In this document: piece after piece, positions 5,343 to 10,982 of the stretch
Layout of the letters: every line of letters starts with the position of its first letter
How positions within the stretch are numbered: the first letter of the stretch is position 1
Notes under the pieces: generated by a model
What the model was told of the DNA's origin: nothing
The model's database searches: none
What the model saw: the letters and a program-made list of their open reading frames with translations, nothing else
Made by a program: the position numbers and the translations under genes
Origin: Chitinophagales bacterium
GTDB lineage: Bacteria; Bacteroidota; Bacteroidia; Chitinophagales; JAHDHT01
DNA: 10,982 nt
Reading direction: 5' to 3'
NCBI GenBank assembly: GCA_020631175.1
Contig: JAHDHT010000070.1
Coordinates: 2,561 to 13,542, forward strand

Positions 5343-7457
5343 TTAGAATTGAAATCGTAACTGAGCTTTTACACGCTCAACTTTATTTCCATCAATTAAA
5401 TCATTTCCTGTTCCGATTCCTTCAAATACAAACAATTGATCTGCATTTCTGAAATTGGTTTGAGAATAACGCAACCATAAATCCATTCCTTTTCTTATAG
5501 TCCATCGGGTATTAAAATAAAATCGATAACCATTTCCTGAAAAAGCTGGAATTGAAAAAGAGTAAAGTACATCTTTTTCATATGTATAAATTCGATTGTC
5601 AAAGGTCTCTGTATTGAACAAGGCAAATCTTGTACTGAATTGAACCGGGAAATTCCAGGGTTGAACATCGACATCCTGATAGATTAGATAACCGTTTGTC
5701 GTGGGTAAATTTCCTTCCGTGAAGTAGTTCATTTCAAATCTTGATTTAAATGAAATTTCTTTGTTTACCTTATACCTTGCGTGGAAACGTATACTGCTTA
5801 AATTGCGTTCTTGTAAAGCATCTAAACCACTAAAGTCATCTCTGAAATTTTCAAGCTTTGTTTCGTTGCGATAACGGAAATATAGTTCAGTGCCTCGCTT
5901 TGGTTTATAGGTAACTTTAGCTAAATAATCACGACCGTTAGAGGGAGCGTCTGCAGCAAATCTAAGCCATGGATGTTTATAAAAATCAGCATATGTGTCG
6001 ATGGACCATTTTTGAGAAGGGCTTATTTTTACACCGGCATACAATCCTGCTTCATTATTAGGTTCAGAAGATTCAGTAAATGCCTGGGCATAAAAAGCAT
6101 CATAGGCTGCATTAAAATATCGGTGCACTATAGAGCAGCTGATTTTTCGGTCTAAAGCAGCAATAACTCCATTTAAAGTGCCAAATCCACCATTATCATT
6201 AATCGCTGTTTCACCGAAGAAATGAAAGTTATTTAATAAATAGCGGTAATCAACAGAAGCATTTATTAATTCATTTCCATTAAAGCGAAATTGATTATAC
6301 GCCTGAACATTTCTATTTAAATCTGCAGAATATTTAGAATAGAATCCGGTCAGGCCAATTTCCAAATCTCTTTTTTGATAAGCTAAATGTGCGCCCGTCA
6401 TAAACTCGTTTAGCGCCCCTTTATCTTCAATTTCTGATTCAGTACGATGAAATCCGGTTTCCTGAAAAGAACTGACTTCATCGGTGTCTTCATTTAAAGT
6501 ATCTACTTGGGTGATATTTCCATCAATGGCTTTATAGGATGCAAAGGCGGTTACTTCAATATCTCCAACATCTATAGCTGCTGCAACTCCACGACGGAAT
6601 AAAAATTCATTTACTGATGTATATGGCTTTACAGAAAAGCCTTGTCGTTTGGTTTGTAAAACAAAAGAGCTTTTTCGAAATCCTATTCCCGACCACATTG
6701 TTAATCCCTGGCCAAATTTAAGTTCATAATCTCCAAGTGCCAGATATTTAAAAGGACCATAGTCTCTCAAATAAAAATGTGCTGAATAAAAGTCGAAACC
6801 TTGTGCCTGGTTCCCTTTGAAAAATTCTTCTCCTTCATCTTTTTCAGCAGTGATACCATAGCTGATATTTGTGTTGTATTTATAACGATATCGGGCGTAT
6901 AATTTTTGAGGACTTCCTAAATAAGCTTTTGTTTCCGGACAATTTAACGTGTCAGTACAAGTATCAACTGGAAAAAATTTAAAACCTTTTTTTTCTTGTA
7001 ATATTTGCTGATATCGTAAAAGAACGGTGTGCCTGCCGGAAAAGGCCAACTTTCCGAAATTTACATTGACATCGTCTATTGCTCTTTTAACGGTTACAAA
7101 TGGTTTTATTCGATTAATAAAAGCTAAGTCAAAATAATTGATCGATTGCAATTCATATAATGAAACAATATCACCGGCTATTTTTCTATGTAATATTAAT
7201 GCATCAATTTGTTCAGGACTAAATAATCTCGTTTCGTATAATTCTTTGCTGGTAGCCTTGTTTAAATTAATTGGCTTTTTCTTGAGATTTTGAAGTGTTT
7301 GAATGATTTCATCTAAATCAGTGTCACTTTCATTTTCTTCTCCAATAATTTCAAGTAATTCTTCAAAGGCTTCACCTCTATCTCCATCCTGAGCACTAAC
7401 ATTTAACAGGCAGAGAGCGAAAAGAAAAGTAAATATGGATTTTAATTTAAAAACCAT
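5343..7457 (-). CDS. Outer-membrane barrel with N-terminal helix-hairpin-helix domain
   Basis: The 704-residue protein has a signal peptide (about 1-23, FLFALCLLNVSAQ). An acidic helical segment follows (27-60, EELLEIIGEENESD and on). A ComEA/GspK-like double helix-hairpin-helix region lies at about 61-123: INLNKATSKEL (63-73), FSPEQIDALILHRKIAGDI (79-97), LYELQSI (100-106). The rest is rich in aromatic alternating strands and ends in LRFQF, as outer-membrane barrels do. L241-GDYELKFGQGL-T253 resembles a stretch I associate with this Bacteroidota protein group. Two cysteines (C167, C173) near the barrel start could form a disulphide. The HhH region should lie in the periplasm and might bind DNA or act as a protein-contact module; function is not established. 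Its ATG sits inside the end of the PorV-like gene (11-base overlap), so the pair is an operon. It meets hipA tail to tail. Confidence 0.8.
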   Translation of the reverse strand: MVFKLKSIFTFLFALCLLNVSAQDGDRGEAFEELLEIIGEENESDTDLDEIIQTLQNLKKKPINLNKATSKELYETRLFSPEQIDALILHRKIAGDIVSLYELQSINYFDLAFINRIKPFVTVKRAIDDVNVNFGKLAFSGRHTVLLRYQQILQEKKGFKFFPVDTCTDTLNCPETKAYLGSPQKLYARYRYKYNTNISYGITAEKDEGEEFFKGNQAQGFDFYSAHFYLRDYGPFKYLALGDYELKFGQGLTMWSGIGFRKSSFVLQTKRQGFSVKPYTSVNEFLFRRGVAAAIDVGDIEVTAFASYKAIDGNITQVDTLNEDTDEVSSFQETGFHRTESEIEDKGALNEFMTGAHLAYQKRDLEIGLTGFYSKYSADLNRNVQAYNQFRFNGNELINASVDYRYLLNNFHFFGETAINDNGGFGTLNGVIAALDRKISCSIVHRYFNAAYDAFYAQAFTESSEPNNEAGLYAGVKISPSQKWSIDTYADFYKHPWLRFAADAPSNGRDYLAKVTYKPKRGTELYFRYRNETKLENFRDDFSGLDALQERNLSSIRFHARYKVNKEISFKSRFEMNYFTEGNLPTTNGYLIYQDVDVQPWNFPVQFSTRFALFNTETFDNRIYTYEKDVLYSFSIPAFSGNGYRFYFNTRWTIRKGMDLWLRYSQTNFRNADQLFVFEGIGTGNDLIDGNKVERVKAQLRFQF

Positions 7458-8256
7458 ATTGAATACTTAACATTGGAGAATATCCAAGAACCGGATGGAA
7501 ACTTGCCGCGAGGTCAATTTTAATAGGATTCAAATTTAATCCCGCGCCAAAATGAAATACAGATGGATCTGTTCTGTATCCAAATCTTAATGCAATGGCT
7601 TCGGCTAAGCGATAATCAATTCCTGCTTTAATTATTGGAGTTGATTGTAAATTTTGTTCTGCTTCAGCCATTATTTTTACTTTGTCTGATAAGCTGTAGG
7701 CCAAGCCTAGAGTTATAATATTTGGCAGTTGATTAAATTCATCAATATCAATATCAACAGGTATTGGGTTTTGAATATGACCACCAATTACAATTTCATC
7801 CGTTAAATTTGCCTGAACTCCAAGGTCAAAATTTACTACAGCTGTATTTCCATAGTTTTGAATGTTTAAGGAGTAAAAATTAATTTGAGCTCCTATCTGG
7901 AAAGCATCAAATAGGTTTCTGCCATAGGCTATACCGGCTTTTAATTCCTGATATCCTTCCGTCCCGTTAGTTGAAATTCCTAAACCAAATGTGCCTGATT
8001 TTGTAGGAAGGGCAGCGGCTAAGTGAAAACTATTTACATCACCGAGTAAATAAAAGTTCTTAGCGGCTATACCTATTTCGGTCTTTTCCAGATTGGCAAG
8101 TCCGGCCTGGTTTTCTAAAACTGAAAAAACATGAGAGTGAATTGATTGTATACTTCCGATACCATCAGAATATGCATTTGAAGAATCAAAATTGAATTGA
8201 GCTTTAACGCTTGAAAAAGAACACATTAGAAAGCATATAAGCAGTAGATTTTTCAA
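7447..8256 (-). CDS. PorV/PorQ-like outer-membrane beta-barrel protein
   Basis: The 269-residue protein has a signal peptide (1-19, LLLICFLMCSFSSVKA, cleavage before Q20). The mature part resembles the FadL-like PorV/PorQ barrel group: HVFSVLENQAGLANLEKTEIGIAA has the N-terminal 'NPAGLA' hatch-like feature, followed by repeated G-rich strands and an aromatic C-terminus (LSIQYGF). It is shorter than typical PorV or PorQ (usually over 300 residues), and nothing ties it to type IX secretion, so the name is loose. The start is TTG (8256-8254): no in-frame ATG lies between it and the upstream TAA (8283-8281), and the internal ATG at codon 11 would cut the signal peptide in half. AGGA just upstream may serve as a ribosome binding site. 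It is transcribed with, and overlaps, the helix-hairpin-helix barrel gene. Confidence 0.75.
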   Translation of the reverse strand: MKNLLLICFLMCSFSSVKAQFNFDSSNAYSDGIGSIQSIHSHVFSVLENQAGLANLEKTEIGIAAKNFYLLGDVNSFHLAAALPTKSGTFGLGISTNGTEGYQELKAGIAYGRNLFDAFQIGAQINFYSLNIQNYGNTAVVNFDLGVQANLTDEIVIGGHIQNPIPVDIDIDEFNQLPNIITLGLAYSLSDKVKIMAEAEQNLQSTPIIKAGIDYRLAEAIALRFGYRTDPSVFHFGAGLNLNPIKIDLAASFHPVLGYSPMLSIQYGF

Positions 8257-8380
8257 ATATCCTAGGTTTATGTTGCTAATTTATAAGCATAATTCTGAAC
8301 TCCAAAGGCGCAAGCTATTAAATTATTTCAATTGCAATTAATTGACTTAATATCTTTTCCACAAATTAATAGATCAAGCT

Positions 8381-8412
8381 TTTGTAATTCCTTATGGTAA
8401 AGCGTACCTTTG
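8381..8412 (+). promoter_or_regulatory. Near-consensus Bacteroidota promoter for hppA
   Basis: TTTG at 8381-8384 and TACCTTTG at 8405-8412, separated by 20 bases, match both the -33 and -7 elements of the primary sigma factor of this phylum. The stretch after it, GCAGCCGCAAAA, extends a layout common at strongly expressed Bacteroidota promoters. Transcription would start about seven bases past the -7 box, giving a leader of about 40 bases before the ATG at 8458. Confidence 0.8.
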
Positions 8413-8457
8413 CAGCCGCAAAATCGAGATATTAAATTAAAAATTTAGACTAGAAAC

Positions 8458-10680
8458 ATGGGAAATATCATTTACATTATTCCTGTATTTGGCGCAATCG
8501 CCTTATTGTACACGTTTTGGAAATCAGGATGGGTATCTAGACAGGAAATCGGAACAGAAAAGATGGACAGAATTGCCAATAATATTGCAGATGGTGCAAT
8601 GGCATTTTTAAAGGCAGAATACAGAATTCTTGCAGTTTTTGTTCTATGTGTTGCTATTTTATTAGGAATAAGCGGTTACACACAAGAACAGTCAAGTGCA
8701 TGGATAGTATTATCATTTGTATTAGGAGCTTTTTGTTCAGCTTTAGCCGGATTTATTGGAATGCGTGTTGCAACTAAAGCAAACGTTAGAACTGCGAATG
8801 CAGCAAGAAACGGAATTGGTAAAGCATTAGAAGTTGCTTTTAGTGGTGGTTCTGTTATGGGATTAGGAGTTGTAGGATTAGGAGTTTTAGGGCTAAGCGT
8901 TTTGTTTATCATTTTTAGTGGAATGTTCGGAACAGACTCTATTGCTAATGTATCGAAAGTAATTACAGTATTAACTGGTTTTTCATTTGGTGCTTCATCA
9001 ATTGCATTATTCGCACGTGTTGGTGGTGGTATTTACACGAAAGCTGCAGATGTAGGAGCTGACCTTGTTGGTAAAGTGGAAGCAGGTATTCCTGAAGATC
9101 ACCCTTTAAACCCGGCTACTATTGCAGATAACGTTGGAGATAATGTTGGTGATGTTGCCGGTATGGGTGCTGACCTTTTCGAATCTTATGTAGGATCGAT
9201 TATCGGTACTATGGTATTAGGTGCTGCCTTAATGGGTGCAAACGGATGGGCTGACAATTTTAACGGCCTTTCAGCAGTTTTACTTCCTTTAGTATTGGCT
9301 GGTGTTGGTATTTTGACTTCTATCTTAGGTACTTTCTTTGTTAAAGTAAAAGAAGGTGGGGATCCGCAAAAGGCATTAAACATTGGAGAATTCGGTTCTT
9401 CTGGTGTTTTAATAATATTATCCTTTTTCCTTATCAAATGGATGTTACCTGCATCATGGACTGTTGGTGGAATTGAGTATACATCTACCGGCGTTTTCTT
9501 TGCTACATTATTTGGAACAGCAGCTGGTTTGTTAATAGGTATTGTAACTGAATATTATACGGGAACAGGTAAAAAGCCTGTAATTGATATCGTTAAGCAA
9601 TCAATTACAGGATCTGCTACAAATATTATTGCAGGACTGGGAGTAGGAATGATGAGTACTGCAATTCCGATTATTATTATCGCTGTGGCGATTATTGGCG
9701 CATATTCATGTGCTGGTTTATATGGTATTGCTATTGCTGCGGTTGGTATGCTTGCAAATACCGGAATTCAATTAGCAGTAGATGCATATGGTCCAATCGC
9801 AGATAATGCTGGTGGTATCGCTGAGATGGCTGAATTACCAAGTGAAGTTCGTGAAAGAACAGATCAATTAGATGCTGTAGGAAATACAACTGCTGCAATC
9901 GGTAAAGGATTTGCAATCGGTTCAGCTGCCTTAACAGCTTTAGCATTATTTGCTGCCTTTATCACCGCTTATAATTCAACACATCCTGAGTCTCCAATTA
10001 CGGCGATTAATATTACGAATCCTTTTGTAATGGCGTCTTTATTTATTGGTGCAATGTTACCGTTTGCTTTCTCTGCAATGAGTATGAATGCAGTAGGTAG
10101 AGCAGCGATGTCAATGATTGAAGAGGTTCGTCGTCAGTTCAAAGATATTCCTGAATTAAGAGGTGCATTAAACGCTATGAACAAAAATGAAGGAAAAGAC
10201 TTCAATTCTTGGTCTAAAGAAGATCAGGCTGCTTTCCAGGCTGCGGATGGAAAAGCTGAATATGACAAATGTGTTGAAATTTCTACACAAGCTTCTATTC
10301 GTGAAATGGTTATGCCTGGTTTAGTTGCTGTATTAGTTCCTGTTCTTTTTGGTTTTGTTCCTAAATTCTTTTTGGATGGAAATACGAATGCATTAATGCT
10401 GGGTGGATTATTAGCCGGAGTTACTGTTTCAGGTGTATTGATGGCTTTATTCCAATCTAATGCTGGTGGTGCATGGGATAATGCTAAAAAAATGATTGAA
10501 GGTGGATATGAAGACAGTGAAAAAGGAATCATCTCTAAGAAAACAACCAGAAGTGCTTATGATGCTGCTGTTGTTGGTGATACAGTAGGTGATCCATTTA
10601 AAGATACTTCAGGTCCGTCTCTTAACATTCTTTTAAAGTTGATGTCGGTAGTAGCACTAGTAATTGCTACATTGATTTAA
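8458..10680 (+). CDS. hppA: Membrane-bound K+-dependent-type pyrophosphatase (Na+ and/or H+ pump)
   Basis: The 740-residue protein has about sixteen membrane helices and is full length. It hydrolyses pyrophosphate on the cytoplasmic side and pumps Na+ and/or H+ outward. Substrate-site motifs are complete: D198-V-G-A-D202-L-V-G-K206-V-E208, D224-N-V-G-D228-N-V-G-D232, and near the C-terminus D708-T-V-G-D712-P-F-K-D716. The gate/coupling glutamate is E242 in L240-FESYVG. G475-N-T-T-A479-A-I-G482-K-G has Ala and Gly where K+-independent enzymes have Lys and Thr, so this is the K+-dependent class. That class includes Na+ pumps, dual Na+/H+ pumps and some H+ pumps; the sequence alone does not settle which. 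A hydrophilic insertion (about 571-608, NAMNKNEGKDFNSW onward) sits between late helices. The gene has its own promoter and terminator and is likely a single-gene unit. Confidence 0.95.
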   Translation: MGNIIYIIPVFGAIALLYTFWKSGWVSRQEIGTEKMDRIANNIADGAMAFLKAEYRILAVFVLCVAILLGISGYTQEQSSAWIVLSFVLGAFCSALAGFIGMRVATKANVRTANAARNGIGKALEVAFSGGSVMGLGVVGLGVLGLSVLFIIFSGMFGTDSIANVSKVITVLTGFSFGASSIALFARVGGGIYTKAADVGADLVGKVEAGIPEDHPLNPATIADNVGDNVGDVAGMGADLFESYVGSIIGTMVLGAALMGANGWADNFNGLSAVLLPLVLAGVGILTSILGTFFVKVKEGGDPQKALNIGEFGSSGVLIILSFFLIKWMLPASWTVGGIEYTSTGVFFATLFGTAAGLLIGIVTEYYTGTGKKPVIDIVKQSITGSATNIIAGLGVGMMSTAIPIIIIAVAIIGAYSCAGLYGIAIAAVGMLANTGIQLAVDAYGPIADNAGGIAEMAELPSEVRERTDQLDAVGNTTAAIGKGFAIGSAALTALALFAAFITAYNSTHPESPITAINITNPFVMASLFIGAMLPFAFSAMSMNAVGRAAMSMIEEVRRQFKDIPELRGALNAMNKNEGKDFNSWSKEDQAAFQAADGKAEYDKCVEISTQASIREMVMPGLVAVLVPVLFGFVPKFFLDGNTNALMLGGLLAGVTVSGVLMALFQSNAGGAWDNAKKMIEGGYEDSEKGIISKKTTRSAYDAAVVGDTVGDPFKDTSGPSLNILLKLMSVVALVIATLI

Positions 10681-10702
10681 TATCTTTATAAAAAATTATT
10701 TG

Positions 10703-10734
10703 AAGGGCGAATGAATAATCATTCGCCCTTTTTT
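10703..10734 (+). terminator. Intrinsic terminator of hppA
   Basis: AAGGGCGAATGA (10703-10714) pairs perfectly with TCATTCGCCCTT (10719-10730) around an ATAA loop, followed directly by a run of Ts (10729-10734). It lies 22 bases after the hppA stop. The 3' arm can also pair with GCGAATGAT at 10738-10746, an alternative hairpin described in the findings. Confidence 0.9.
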
Positions 10735-10767
10735 ATTGCGAATGATTTTAAACTAAAACTTAAAATC

Positions 10768-10982
10768 ATGGAACAATTAAAAAATTACTTTACCTATCAT
10801 CCGGAAGATCAAAGAAACGTGATCATCTTTATCTCATTAATGTTACTTACTCTATGGGGACCGTATTTAATCAAAACTGTATTTCTGAAATCTGAGTTTA
10901 CATCATCATTTGCTCAAATAAATCCATCAATAGATACAAATTCAATTAGTTTAAAAATAAACCGAATTGACAGTAATTTTCA
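10768..10982 (+). CDS. N-terminal part of a single-helix membrane protein, possibly ComEA/helix-hairpin-helix type (runs off the right edge)
   Basis: The frame opens at ATG 10768 and stays open for 71 codons plus two bases to the edge. The product starts MEQLKNYFTYHPEDQRNVII, then a membrane helix at about 18-38 (VIIFISLMLLTLWGPYLIKTV), then a polar segment predicted outside the cytoplasm (KSEFTSSFAQINPSIDTNSI and on). This layout, a short 'YF(T/S)-x-x-x-x-D/E-Q/R-R' head followed directly by one hydrophobic helix, recalls the start of Bacteroidota helix-hairpin-helix (ComEA-related) proteins. The HhH part itself would lie beyond the edge, so that identity is only a guess. The start is 33 bases after the hppA terminator and I see no separate promoter in that gap; expression by read-through is possible. 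Confidence 0.6.
   Translation, partial: MEQLKNYFTYHPEDQRNVIIFISLMLLTLWGPYLIKTVFLKSEFTSSFAQINPSIDTNSISLKINRIDSNF

Noticed and set aside
8328..8345. Palindromic TCAATT-GCAATT-AATTGA in the hppA/PorV-like divergent gap
   Set aside because: It is short and built only of AATT-type words in an AT-rich gap, easily due to chance, and sits outside the hppA promoter.
8676..8912. Minus-strand open frames inside hppA (also 9186-9437, 9731-9946, 10224-10532)
   Set aside because: They are shadows of a strongly conserved gene on the plus strand, with low-complexity Pro/Thr/Leu-rich translations and no domain.

Overview
The window looks like chromosomal DNA from a member of the Bacteroidota. It is AT-rich. 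Shine-Dalgarno sites are mostly absent. Several products are signal-peptide-bearing outer-membrane beta-barrels cleaved after a KAQ/SAQ-like motif. The best promoters match the Bacteroidota consensus (TTTG, about 20 bases, TAnnTTTG). The protein families (standalone MnmD, a DUF922-like protein, a PorV-like barrel, a helix-hairpin-helix barrel, membrane pyrophosphatase) also fit that phylum. Genus cannot be told from the sequence.

Left part (1-2148, all minus strand): the 5' part of an ankyrin-repeat protein runs off the left edge. Then comes a two-gene operon of a rhomboid-family intramembrane serine protease followed by an outer-membrane beta-barrel; the barrel's TTG start overlaps the rhomboid stop codon. 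Positions 336-523 hold no gene.

Middle (2192-5338, plus strand): a standalone mnmD-type tRNA methyltransferase is divergent from the rhomboid gene. A membrane-anchored DUF922-like protein with an HExxH motif follows. Next is a complete type II toxin-antitoxin pair of the HipBA type: an XRE antitoxin/repressor ending in Trp, joined by TAATG to a full-length HipA kinase with its catalytic residues intact. The 161-base region before hipB is dense with repeats: a perfect 11-bp inverted repeat, a second 11-bp inverted repeat whose arms flank a consensus -7 box, and a 14-bp sequence that recurs inside the first codons of hipB. These are good candidates for an autoregulatory operator system.

Right of centre (5343-8256, minus strand): two overlapping genes make a small PorV/PorQ-like barrel and a 704-residue outer-membrane protein with periplasmic helix-hairpin-helix motifs. 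They converge on hipA with only 4 bases between the stop codons.

Right end (8381-10982, plus strand): a near-consensus promoter drives hppA, a K+-dependent-type membrane pyrophosphatase that couples pyrophosphate hydrolysis to Na+ and/or H+ pumping. It ends in a strong intrinsic terminator whose 3' arm could also pair with a downstream repeat. The start of a further gene (short cytoplasmic head, one membrane helix) runs off the right edge.

Most of the window is ordinary housekeeping and envelope content. The parts most worth a second look are the hipBA control region, the helix-hairpin-helix barrel pair, and the alternative hairpins after hppA. No RNA genes, CRISPR arrays or insertion sequences were seen.
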